Source: Neckera pumila
Lineage: Eukaryota > Streptophyta > Bryopsida > Hypnales > Neckeraceae
DNA length: 64,000 nt
Direction: 5' to 3'
Assembly: GCA_963969595.1 (NCBI GenBank)
Contig: OZ018410.1
Span: 35,879,413 to 35,943,412, forward strand
In this document: positions 12,001-22,689 of the stretch, one piece after another
Numbering within the stretch: the stretch's first letter is position 1
Layout: every line of letters begins with the position of its first letter
Position numbers and translations under genes: made by a program
The notes under the pieces: generated by a model
Database searches by the model: none
Told to the model about the DNA's origin: nothing
Seen by the model: the letters and a program-made list of their open reading frames with translations, nothing else

Positions 12001-14215
12001 GCTTGAAACCGCATGACAACAGTATATTCTCATTTATTCCCCAAGTTTTGTTCCTTCAAGACACGGGGTAGCATCTAGTAGTTGCAATTTACACAAAATG
12101 TCACATGTGAAGATCCGACGATGGAGGATAACGCAGCCTCCATCAGCGGACCCCGAAAAGCAAAGTACCTTTTCGTGCATCTGCCGAATAGTCTGCACCA
12201 AAACTTGATCCTCTACTGTGACTCTTATCCCACGAACAAAATCTTCCCTCGTGATATAATTTTGCTGCCAGGCAACCACTGTCAAGTCGTTAGTATTTAG
12301 AAAACACTTAAGCGTTTCAAAGAAGCTTATGTCGGTAACGAGGAATATATTATCCCGCTCTATTTCGCATCTTGCAGGGTAAACTGTTTTGGACTGAATG
12401 ACGGCAACACAATGTAAATATTAATGTCATTGAATACATCCAATGGCTACCCATACAACAGTTCCAAAGCACTTCTAAAGCACAGGCGACGCCTTTCAGA
12501 CACTCCAAGTGAACAACCAACGCTACTAAACTTGCCTGAAAATTCTGATACAGCGCGCTTAGCCGCTCAGATTGCTCCGCAGAAAGATGGGGTTGCAGCA
12601 ATGGCATCAACTCCCCAAATGAGATGCCTTGACTAATATTGTTCGGTCGTCTCTGGGCTAGCACCCCCACACCTGGTGCTGCCTGCTGCGCTCCTGCCTG
12701 CTGCTGCTGCTGCTGCTGCTGCTGGAAATATTGCTGTTGTTTCCGATACAGTTGCTGATGTTGACGGTAAGCCTGCAGCTGCTGTGGCGTCAGGTTCTGC
12801 CATTGGGCTTGCGTGATCTGTACCGGCGTTGCGTGCGATGTCGGGGTGGCTGCCGTGGTGGTCGCATTCCCTGAAATAAAGGGGGAACATCAATAGCCTT
12901 AATGATTCTTCCCATTCATGCCAGTGGGAGTCTCCCAAACTTCTCAAAACACAACCCACAGTTCAACTACACACGCAGAAACCATCACACAAAAGCTATC
13001 AAGACAGATAACCTCGGCAATGTCAACTGGTGATGGCATAAAACCTGAGGCAGGAGGAACGAACGATTGAATCGGGGCTTGAGGAGGAGTCGGAGACGCT
13101 ATGGTCTTCAGGCTGCCATTACTTGCTCGTGCAAGACCATAAGCATCGGCAGCAGCTCGAGAGCCTCCGCCACCCAAGTCCCCTTTCAATCTCTCCGTGT
13201 AGGCATCCGAAATTAAACTGCAAAACTCAGAAATCTCTCATGTCTCGTAAACCCTAATCACATGACATTTGGAAATCACAGCACTAATTCCAAGACGCAT
13301 GTAAATAAAGCAACTCAATCTCTAAATTTTCCCGCAATCAAGAGACTGCCAACGGACCGCCAACGGAGCAACACTTATGAAAAGGCTCGAGATTCAGGCT
13401 TGGAACTTTTCGACAATTCCAGGTCCAAGTGAAGGACGATTGCCATTCCGTAAAGACCAACTACCTCGACGTGTCGCAGCTTGGACTCGATAGAATTACC
13501 ACAACCCGTACAACTCAATGCCGCAACAGGTTGTCGCACGGCAATTGAAGGAGCAGTGTCTACCATCCGCTAGTTTAAAAAAATTTATAGAATTCCTTAG
13601 TTGCCGTATGAAATTGGGTTTATGGACTTTTTGGATTTCTATTGTATGCAATGTAGAGTTAAGCTGGGAAATTTCAAGGGCAAAATTGAAGTAAAATTGA
13701 AGTGCTGTCAGTACCCAACAACATGACCACCAACATCCTGGACTGCCTTTGCAGTCGTCCCCATCGGTCCATTAAAACCGTCTCCATGCACAAGGTTGAT
13801 GCTGCGCTTCACCTGATGTAACGTAAAATTTCACAACTTGTTAGCCCAAAATCCTCAATGCATTACCTTCGAATCCTCGGAGACTAAAAGCAATCAAGCA
13901 GCTTGCTTTGAATGATTGAGTTTTCTATCGTTTCCGATCCCTGCTCCTGCGCTACTTCAATGCAGATGGGTTTCTTCCCGCTGCTGCTTCCGCAGAAGAC
14001 ACGGATGCAGGCAAATTCGCATGAGCTTGCTTGATCCATGACGAAAATTACAAAAGCATCAACCGCAAGCAAGCCCCCAGGAGACGGAGAGGACATGAAG
14101 CTATGAAAATAGAGCAACGAGGGAGCAAAGCAAGTGCATGGAGTCTCGAGCAGAGCAGAGGAGAGGAGAAAAATTTACCTCATCGTCTTCAAGCAGCTTG
14201 ATGAGGCCGGGATCC
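9058..14215 (-). CDS. TAF4: TAF4, TFIID subunit with RST domain, C-terminally truncated
   Basis: TAF4 is a scaffold subunit of TFIID in the nucleus. I read ten exons in consistent phase: 14177-14215, 13715-13812, 13045-13217, 12536-12870, 12169-12264, 11599-11845, 11007-11335, 10131-10751, 9590-9831, 9058-9118 (746 aa). The start MDPGLIKLLEDDE is the usual plant TAF4 N-terminus. The RST domain spans the exon 4/5 junction (GISFGELMPLLQPHL, then ITREDFVRGIR and VEDQVLVQTIRQM). Exon 4 also encodes a polyQ run, exons 6-7 are Q/P/S rich, and exon 8 is a charged K/E helix with internal repeats. The last exon begins with the conserved KKQK...QSI.ALN block and then meets TGA at 9058-9060. The conserved histone-fold C-terminus is missing, which suggests a truncated duplicate or an expressed short form. 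Exon 4 ends in a GC donor. Exon 3/4 joining is the least certain. Confidence 0.85.
10360..10645 (-). repeat. Internal coding repeat in TAF4 exon 8
   Basis: The segment encoding QEDERLRRQ occurs three times. It is preceded by AEEEKIRK or AEEERIGK, and twice by the longer block SDQKPMTKYAKAKLKK or PDQKSMTKYAKAKLKK. Two long units (about 117-140 bp) and one short unit of about 60 bp lie head to tail, making a highly charged predicted single helix. It arose by in-frame tandem duplication. Confidence 0.85.
12515..12535 (-). other. GC-AG intron donor inside the TAF4 RST domain
   Basis: On the minus strand exon 4 ends TTTTCAG followed by GCAAGT. This is the standard consensus for the minor GC-AG intron class. 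The acceptor is TGGCAG before CAAAATTAT (exon starts at 12264). Both sides are phase 0, and joining them restores the RST domain reading. Confidence 0.75.
12697..12721 (-). repeat. CAG trinucleotide run encoding polyglutamine in TAF4
   Basis: About eight uninterrupted CTG triplets on the plus strand read as CAG (Gln) in TAF4 exon 4, just upstream of the RST domain. Confidence 0.85.
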
Positions 14216-14405
14216 ATGGTATGGCCCGGTGGCGGACAGCAGGAGGGCGATGGCGTGTGCAAGATGAGGCCAAATTCGGTGAGCCGGGAGATGTGCTTGA
14301 GGAGGGATCGGGCGGAAACCAAAAGCTCCAAATCCTCAACCCCGTCCCCGCCTCACGCATATGCGCCTGCCTCGCCTTATACTTAACAATGAGCCAAATG
14401 GCGCA

Positions 14406-15866
14406 GACGCGTCAAGACCTTGTCTCTTCCAACACCAAGGATGAATGAAGTACAAGTTCAAGTGCAGCTTGTCGAGTCCCTCACCTCACGAAATTGACTG
14501 CATTTAATAACTTTGAAGTGACAGACAGAGCCTGGTTGCAGAAGAGGAAGTGACCGTCATGCTCATCAGCCCTGCTTGTCAATTCTGCCCATTCCAAGCA
14601 CTGACAATCAGTTATTTACAAATCGGATCAGATGGGGAGTGAGAAATTACTTTCTAGCTAATGAAGAGAGCACCTTCACTCTCTCATTTCCAGATACACA
14701 TAGCAACAGAAAAGCAGCAGAAAAGCCAAAAATTCAACAACACCGTGAACCCAGTTTATTCCCAAAATTAATGCAACTTTCTATGAGATTATTGCAACAG
14801 GTTGAGTAGGAAATATTAATAGTCCAAAATTCCATAACTCCAGCTGTGAAAGTCTGTGGATCTATAGCACTCTTTAGACATCTCTGGTGAAAGCCATTAT
14901 AAGCAGTTCTGAATCCGTGAGTCCCATCCTTTGGCATTCCCCTTAATTTCATGTTCCTGTATTAATTCATGGGAAGTGGAAGCGTTGGATTCTCCTTTGT
15001 TTCATCCTTGCACTGTTTTTTCAGTTTTCCCGGAGCACATGCCAATCATGGGACTAGATTCAAAGCATCCCGGCTAGTTGCGCCTTGCAAGATCATGAAG
15101 AAAAATTCAGTCAAATTCGTTGTTTTGCATCATGTGAGATATTTAGCTTCTGATCCCAGGCTACGTGTGCGACTATAACTTGTTACATACTGCCGTACTT
15201 TGAATCCCACAAGGAGATCGAAAATTGTATCCGACTGTGGAAATGGAGAGACTGTTGCTTAAGATTCGGGAGCTTGAGAGAGAAGCCCAGATTTTGATCG
15301 ACCGGGAGCCTGGCAGCGACAGCATCCCTTCGCCATTGCAAGTGCAGCAGAAATGCAAGAGTCCAGTGCAACAGGCGCCACGATTCTTGCCTCGACTCTC
15401 CACTGCTGGCAAATCCAATGTAGTTGCCTTGGAAGATGGCAACCAGACACCAAAGGTAATACACTGCAGCAATTCTGAATCAATGGAAGTTCTATCAATG
15501 TTCAGTCGTCGAAAATCGCACAGCTAATGTGCTCATATTGGCTAAAATGGCACCATGACTGTGAAATTGCTCTCAAACCTTTGAAAGAACTAATTTTGAG
15601 GTTTTAGATGGGAATCTGGAGATGTATCGGTCTATCTCTTGAAATTTTTTGCCATGTAAATGAACATGCAAACAGTAGTAGTAGCCGTGGAAGATGGCAA
15701 CCAGACACCGAAGTTGCCTCACTGTAACCAATTCTGAATCAATGGAAGATCTATCAATGTTCTATTGTCGAATTTTGCACAACCAATGTGCTCATATTGG
15801 TAAAATTGGAGCCACGATAATGACATTGCTCCTAAACCTATGAAAGATATCGATTTGAGGTTTTAG
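14406..15866 (+). repeat. Segmental duplication copy 2 (promoter and exon 1 of DNMT3)
   Basis: Direct-orientation partner of 7731-9035 (landmarks given there). It fills the interval between the TAF4 start (14215, minus) and the DNMT3 body, so it contains the presumed shared head-to-head promoter region of the two genes. Inside it and in the following 500 bp, a motif of the form ACATTGCTCTCAAACC, TATGAAAGA, TCTCTTGAAATTTTGCCA, TAAATGAATATG recurs near 15565, 15815, 16170 and 16295, so the region is itself a degenerate tandem array. Confidence 0.85.
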
Positions 15867-18800
15867 ATGGGAGTCTGGAGAAGGTTTGAATCTCTTGAAA
15901 ATTTGCCATGTAAAATGAATATGCAAATGAATGACAACATCCCTTCGCTACTGCAACTGCAGCAGAAATGCAAGGAAGTAGTGCAACAGGAGCCACGATT
16001 CTCGCCTCGGCTGTCCACTGCTGGTCAATCCAATGTCGCAGCCTTGGAAGATGGCAACCAGACACCAATGGTACAGAACTGTAACCAATTCTGAATCAAA
16101 GGAAGAGCTCTCAACCTTCTCTCGTCGAAAATGGCAAAAACAACAACTCTCATACTCGTTAAAATGGAACCGCGGTTTTGACATTGCTCTCAAACCTATG
16201 AAAGATCAGATACAACGGTCGGGCTACCTCTTGAAATTTTGCCATAATTTTCATATTCGTGTTGGCGGGTTCCAAAGCGTCAGAATTGCGACATTGCTCT
16301 CAAACCTATGAAAGATTTGGATACGACTCTAGACAAAGGTCGGTCTATCTCTTGAAATTTTGCCACGTAAATGAATATGGGACGATTCTAACTATCGTGT
16401 TGTGGGAGCATGTCAGAGTGGTACTTCCCAGGAGCCTCTTGCAAGTGGAGATGGAGATTGGGTGAGAGGGGTGAAGGAGGAGGCAGGCAAGTGGAATGGG
16501 GACAAACTGGTGGTACTAAGCCTGTTTGATGGAATTGGTGGCGTCTGGGCAGCTCTCACACGCCTGGGAATCCCCTTTCGTGGTTACAGCTCCGAGGTGG
16601 TCAGTAATCCTCAATCTTGGATTGTCTCCATTGCAACTACTGTAGTTAGGGTTTCGAAAACACTTTGGTTTTTCTGAAAAGGTTCATAATCTTGGTTAGG
16701 ATTCAGAGTCCAGTCACAATTACGAAGAAGAAGACTGATTCGGTAAACTGGCTGCTGCATCGCTGTGTTAACAATGGATGGCAGAGTGCGCCAGCAGTGG
16801 AAGTTGTGAAAACAAGGTTTCCAGAGGTGCAGCATCTCGGGGATGTGAGGAAACTCGAGAGGAAGTTTATTGGAGAAGATGTGGATCTGCTCGTGGGCGG
16901 GTTCCCTTGTCAAGATCTCAGTTGCATGGGCAGACGAGAAGGGTATGTTTTGGGTCTACACTCTACTGTCCATCCTCGTAACGATAGTGCATTAGAATCT
17001 GTGCTATGGAGTTGATAGTGGCTGTGTCGATGATGCAGGCTTCATGGACAACGCAGTCGACTGTTCTTCGATCTTCTGGAAGCCATGAAAGTTTTCCAAC
17101 CCAAATGGTAGGTAACCCGAATTTTCAGCTGCATACTTACCACAGTCGATACTGTTTTGGGATTCATGAAGAAGATGATGCAAAAGTACATGATGGTTTT
17201 GTTTTGAGAGCCATGTTGAATAGCAGTGATCAGAATCTGGTTCTGAAATTTATGGGCTGGGGATTGAGGAGGAGTATAATCAATTGGCGAACAAGATGTA
17301 ACTATGTAGGATTTCTATTACGTTTGTGAATCAAAGCTTTGCTGTACAATTACAATTCGATTTGCTGCAGGATCGATGCAGTATTCTAATCTGTGTTAGA
17401 GCATGACTGAACTGAAATCTCTTACAGGTTCCTTGTTGAGAATGTGGCGTCGATGACGTGGATTGACCGGCTGGAGATTTCTAAGTATACTGGGGTGCGG
17501 CCACTTGAGTTGGACTCCGTTGAGCTCACACCCACCCGGCGAAGGAGGTTGTATTGGACCAACATTCCGCATCCACTGAAGTTGCCTAGCGTGCGAGACC
17601 ACCCTTCAACTTTGGTGCAAAGCTGCCTCCAGAATGCCACTGCGCTCGAGGAGAAAACAGGGGTAAACCCTAAACCCTGGACCTTGATTTCTTCAGTAGT
17701 ACTTCGACGGCCTCCTTCTGTTCAATTGGAGGTCTTCCTTCCTTGAGAATGTTATTTTCCTTTGTAGTCTGCGTAGACAACCCCCAGACCTCCGTCTCGG
17801 AGGACAATACCAGAAAACACCAACCCCAATTGGCCCAAGTCTGATGTCATATTTATCAGCAGTATTTGCGTAGATCATATGAAGACTTTCTTTTGTCCAA
17901 TTTTACATGACTTTTTGACCAACACATGCAATGTTCTTCACTAATTCTGCTGAGAAATCTGACCCCTGTTTTCCACAACGCGATCAACTGACTTAGTAAT
18001 TCTAAACCCATGAATCCTTGGTCGTTTCGGGGCTAGCAAACCGCGGAATAAGCCCTAATCAGCCCTTGACCCACCCCCTTTTAGGTCATTCTAGGCACCA
18101 CCTCCGAGAGCAGCAACAGCTACAATTTGGAGAAAGCCTATGTGAACAAATCCGAGGGGTTCCGCAAGCTCGTGCAGGCGGAAGTGGAATGCATGCTGGG
18201 ATTCTTGCCCCACCACACTGCCATAAGCGTTCAGGAAGGCTCGAATAACTACTACTGCACACACATAGAGTAAGCAAGCACAGAAGACAGTGCATGAATC
18301 TCTCTAACTAATTGCATTTCCGTGTCTGCTGAATTTTAGGTCATCTTATCGACTAACTCCACCGAGAACAACTGCTGCCAGTTGGAGCTAGTGATGGAAA
18401 ACAACGGTACCCACCGCCTGCGCTATCTTAATCCCCTGGAGCTGGAATTGCTCCTGGGGTTCCCAGCCCACCACACCAGTGTGCTGGTGCATGAAGGAGC
18501 CAATTCCCTGACTAGTACTCTCATGTCTCAAAATATCACGTAAGCTAGTAAAGAATTACTACAGTTCCAACTGGCAGTTTGTGAAGCTCGGTAGTGGAAA
18601 TCAATAGCATTTGGTAATGCTAATGCTAGAAGAACGAGACTTGGCATCGTCTCTTTGATGTCTTTTTTGTGCTGCAAATGTTAACTCAAGGGAATAGCTA
18701 ACTTATAGTGCCATTTTTTCCTGGTTTACATAGGAAGGCCAAGAGCTCAAAAGCTGCAAAAAAAGGACGAACTCGGAAAGGTGCTGCTGGCGAAAGGGAT

Positions 18801-21158
18801 GTCCGGAAAGAGCCATTGAGGGCCGCCGTGAGGTGGCTGTTGTTGGGAAACACGTTCAGTGTAAGTCATTTGTAAGGATTGCGGTCCAAGAGACCTCGCG
18901 CTTTCGTTTTTTGCAGATTTGAGTAGATCATGTGGGCAATATCTGCTGTTTAACTTTATTTGTTTTCACTCACAAGATGCAATGTTCATCACTGACTCTG
19001 GTGATATAAAAATGTGGCTTTATCTGATCACAACATGATCAATCAAATTGGTCATTTTAAACCCATGAAATCCCTTGGTCTTTTAGGTGTTTCTTACTAT
19101 CTGTGGTGGATCAGGACATGAAACTTGATTTTGTGAGTTTCAACACCTCCAGTCATTTCCATTGCAATTGTGTGGTGCAGGTACAAGTTATTGCGTATCT
19201 GCTAAGTCCACTTCTGAAAAGATCAGTGCGGGATCTGGGTCAACCAGTTCATAGCTCCAGGTCCACTTCGGAAAAGGATTGTTCGGTTATGGAAGTTGGC
19301 GATGTAAGTAGTTTAACTCTGAGACCTCTGCAACCCTAATCTCGTTGTGCTGGAGGATGATCTGATGATTGCAGTCTAATCAGAGTGGCCCTATTCAGAT
19401 CCTAATTATAGCTTAATCAGAAACTAATCAGAAACTAATCGTTGAATCTTCTGTACGTGTGGTCAAAATTAAGATCAAACCTCTGATGTGAAGTGGACAG
19501 TCATGAGGAGAGTCCCTGAGGTTCTAATTCAGCAAACGTTGTCATAGACAGATCTAATTTGTTGTTGTTGTTGTGAAGGTATGGGCACTGTACAACGAGC
19601 AAGAGCGACCAAACTGGTATGCGTTAATCGTCAACAGAACTGGTGATCGATTTTCTGACCAGATATTGGCATCCTCCCCAAAAACTACAAAGAGATTACC
19701 TCTGCAAGTTGAAATGTAAGAGTAAAGACTATCATTTCATTGGCATTGACTTCTTCTTCTCCAGTCCCTTGTTTGATGTTTCGAGAGGCTCTCTTGAATG
19801 GCACAAACTTAACCCCGACATGGCACAGGAAGTACTTGGAGATTACACCAGCTTACTCTTGGGACGAACAGGATAAATGGAATCCCTTAAGAGGTACAGG
19901 ACTGTATGAAGCGCGGAGAGAGGTTGACATCCAAGAGTCTTGGACTGCCTTTTCTCATAGGTATGCAACTTCACCTCCAACTCGTCGCTCTTGACAAAGA
20001 ATAGTATTCTTTTCACAATTTCTTATCAGCGTTTCTCATCCTCACAGGGTTACCAGTTTCATACGGAAGAGCAACAAAGTCTTCATTTTTCCAGGGAAAC
20101 ATGAACTGTGGACTGTCTATTGCCAGAGAATTTGGAGCCCGTTTTTTGTGGTATGTTCCGAAGCTCTGAAATTGTACTGTTGATCTACTGTACCGTTCCA
20201 TGTTGATACCGTAATGTATTAATCTTTGATTATGTTATTTGAAAGTATGAACAAATAACATATAACTGTTCTTTGTGGGCTTCAAACAGTATGTGATAGA
20301 GAGCACAATGAACATCAGCTCCTTATCGTCTGTAAGTCCTAATGCGGAGGGGTTTTCCGCTCGGTGTTATCTCGTAATCAAGACTGGAGAGCACGAAATT
20401 TACAGGTCAACACCATCCAGAATTCTGTACAATGAAGTTGGATTCTAGTTATAAACCCCTGAAGGACCAAGAAGCCCGAATTCGGCCTCCTCATTTTTGT
20501 AGTAATCTTCAGTAGGGACTTTCATTTGTCCGATTCTTTCTCTTTTTCGCATCGACACATGCATTGTTCTTCACTAAATTCCTTTGATTTTAAATTTGAT
20601 CGTATTCGCTAGTTTACTTCTCAGAATTGGTCAGTTTAAAACTAAGAATGCTTGGTGCTTTCTTTAGGGGTTAATTGCACTTCAAACATATTACAGGTAG
20701 TTCTATGAGTGCTACTTGAGAAGACTGACTTGAAGTCGGCTTTCAGGAGAACCGAAAAGGTGCTGGAACTCGATGACCTGTCGATTTTCTGCTTTCAAGT
20801 GCCGTACACATTCAAGCAACAGGCCGATCTTCTGAAGGTGGAGATCGGCACCGGAGGGAGGAGGAGCAAGAAAATTGAGCGCCATATTCGTAAGATGAGG
20901 AAAAGGAAGCGGAAAGAGGAGTCATCCTCTGATGAAGCAGAGAAAGAGGAGGAGATTTTGGTGGAGGAAGGGGAGGCATTCAACGAGGATGTTGTCGCAG
21001 ATGTCACTCCTAGTCCTCCAGAGGACCAGGAGTGTGTGCTCGAGGTCGATCTGAGATGCCATTGTGAACAGAACCGACGTGAAGAAAGTGACTCAGTATT
21101 CGACACATCTGCAGGGGAGGTCATTATCATCGATGACGATGATGATGATGATGAATAG
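15243..21158 (+). CDS. DNMT3: DNMT3-type cytosine-5 DNA methyltransferase with C-terminal DUF3444-like domain
   Basis: De novo DNA cytosine methyltransferase, nuclear. Exons by phase: 15243-15455; optional 15867-16070; 16417-16599; about 16707-16942; 17039-17107; 17428-17662; then 18085-18269 or 18340-18539; 18734-18860; 19181-19303; 19579-19715; 19829-19960; 20048-20150; 20290-20405; 20747-21158 (756 or 761 aa without the optional exon). Methyltransferase motifs come in canonical order: I (VLSLFDGIGG), IV (GGFPCQDLS), VI (FLVENV), VIII (RRRRLYW) and X (LLLGNTFSV). The GLHGQRSRLFFDLLE and RLEISKY blocks match DNMT3, and there is no large recognition domain as in DNMT1/CMT. No PWWP or ADD domain was seen. 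The order excludes DRM. Downstream exons resemble DUF3444 and end in a lysine-rich then acidic tail (poly-Asp). The 5-prime ends of the 16417 and 16707 exons are uncertain. Confidence 0.85.
15867..16070 (+). CDS. Third, diverged copy of the DNMT3 N-terminal exon (optional exon or alternative first exon)
   Basis: A 68-codon block opens right after a TTTTAG acceptor (ATG at 15867, phase 0) and ends CCAATG before a GTACAG donor, also phase 0, so it can be inserted or skipped without a frameshift. Its second half (IPSLLQLQQKCKEVVQQEP, then LEDGNQTP) is a diverged copy of the second half of the exon at 15243-15455. The first half differs. It may also start translation by itself. Confidence 0.5.
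18085..18269 (+). other. DNMT3 exon A of a mutually exclusive pair
   Basis: 185 nt (61 codons plus 2), acceptor TTTTAG, donor GTAAGC at 18270. It encodes VILGTTSES...MLGFLPHHTAISVQEG, homologous to exon B. It joins in frame to the upstream exon (phase 0) and to the exon at 18734 (phase 2). Confidence 0.8.
18340..18539 (+). other. DNMT3 exon B of a mutually exclusive pair
   Basis: 200 nt (66 codons plus 2), acceptor TTTTAG, donor GTAAGC at 18540. It encodes VILSTNSTEN...LLLGFPAHHTSVLVHEG. The GFP.H.T core is closer than exon A to the animal DNMT3 motif before motif X. Splicing A to B with the only visible sites gives a frameshift and a TAG 17 codons later. Confidence 0.8.
19579..21158 (+). 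other. DUF3444-like domain and acidic tail of the DNMT3 gene
   Basis: The order of conserved features matches DUF3444 as seen in plant DnaJ-type proteins: VWALY...P.WYALIV (19579 exon), LQVEMKYLEITP and KWNPLRG.G, then W.AFSHRV (19829 exon), IFPGKHELWTVY..IWSP (20048 exon), YVIES...CYLVIKTGEH (20290 exon), and LELDDLSIFCFQVPYTF (20747 exon). All exons stay in the frame of motif X. After the domain come a basic stretch (KMRKRKRKE) and an acidic C-terminus. DUF3444 function is unknown. The call rests on pattern memory, not on a search. Confidence 0.7.
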
Positions 21159-22680
21159 GTTACATACACTCGCACCAACCATGATTTTTCCTTCAAGCCC
21201 TGAGTTTTATTTTACATGTGAACCTCCGTAAAGAATCGTATTAGAACAACACTCTGCTCAAACTAGCTGAAAACAATACTTTGAAGCAGTGATTTTGAAC
21301 GGTTGTAGGTCCAAAATACCATTTCCATTTCAAACCTTTAAATTTGGTATCCAGAAGTTTACAAATGTTACGCCTCTGGTCAGTAATGGTGAGTTCATTT
21401 CTCAAAGTATCAGCATAGTTCAATCTCTTTAAAAAGATAGATGCAGTTATCTTTTGTTATTCTGGCTAGATTTGGTAGAGAGAGGAAATCTTCAAAAACC
21501 TGAACTGAACCATGGGCTTTGAATCCAGAGTTTTGAGATTGACAAGTTGTTTGATTTGGAGAAAGAGCATTGACTTTTGGCATCACTACTTTGACATTCA
21601 AACAACTCACAGTTAAGTAACCTTGAATTTTGGATACTCTGCTAACTTTCATGTCATGTTCTTGAGTTTGTACTTGGTACAATTTTTAACTCGTTTCAGC
21701 TGCCACAGTCAGGTCTTGTTTGGAATCAGGTGAGTCCGATTCATCAACCCGCTTCCTTAAAACTGAAAGTGTCCCTGTTTCTGAACTAAACTGAAGCTTG
21801 TCACTGTTTAGCTGGTCGACACGAAACGTTCAAGAGTCGACCACCCACCCAACAACTGAAGCTATTCTCAACAACCTCAAAGTGTACACAAGACACGACA
21901 CTCCAATGTTTACACGACGACACTCTGGCTTTTATTGCCAAAGGTGAGACTGCAGAACCATGATCCTTTCAGAGAAGAAGAACAACAGGCCGCTTTGATT
22001 AAGAATTGTTTTCCTCTATTCGGTGTACAAACTCAAGTCTTCTGTAGTGGCTCTTTCCTTTCCGCTAATTTAGTTGGATGATCACTCCTTCCCTGCTCAG
22101 CTGTCTCTTACCAACAGTAGGAGGACCCCTTTCGAATTGTATTTTCACTTCTTTCAATACAGGCGGCTACTCTTTCCAAAAACAAAACAAAAAACAAAAT
22201 AAAAACAAAACAAAAACAAAACAAAAGCAGGATCCTTTCACACACAGTTCTCTTAAGTTGTGTTTGGTACCTTAAGTCTGGAACTGGGTGGTTCATTTTG
22301 AAGTTCAAATACGATTTCATTGGCACCGTATATTCTGCACAAATTTAGGAATTACAAATGTATATATACCTTGTGCTTCAGACATGTTGTAAGTTACAGT
22401 AGGCTTGTATGTGGAAAGGGAGTTGAATAAGTCACCCAGAAACGGTCCCTACTGCCAAAAAAATAGGCTTTGCTTTCTAGCCAGGGAATCTATGCTGGAT
22501 CCGTCCCAAGTCAATTACCAGTAGCAGCCAGATTGCCAGCACCGACACATTCACTACCTTGGTACCTTCTACTGTCAATGCACTCTTCAGTTCCATTATT
22601 CTGTTTGATTTGAGTTTTAAGTATTTTTTTCCTGAATCCTGATATTCTCCCTTTCAAGCCAATAACTTATTACTGTAGTG
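21159..22680. other. Intergenic downstream of DNMT3
   Basis: Presumed 3-prime UTR and spacer. It contains an (AAAAC)n-like low-complexity run at about 22178-22226. No further gene seen. Confidence 0.55.
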
Positions 22681-22689
22681 CATTGTGCA

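Noticed and set aside
13375..13566. 63-codon minus-strand frame with a CTGCGN-type Cys pair as a TAF4 exon
   Set aside because: Its only good donor is phase 0, which does not match the next exon (needs phase 2); the exons at 13715-13812 and 13045-13217 join directly in phase.
16402..17107. DRM or chromomethylase instead of DNMT3
   Set aside because: Motifs run I, IV, VI, VIII, X in canonical order (not rearranged as in DRM), and there is no chromodomain or BAH region as in CMT or MET1.
20795..21196. 133-codon Ser-rich minus-strand frame
   Set aside because: Antisense to the acidic last exon of DNMT3 (Asp/Glu codons read as Ser/Ile).
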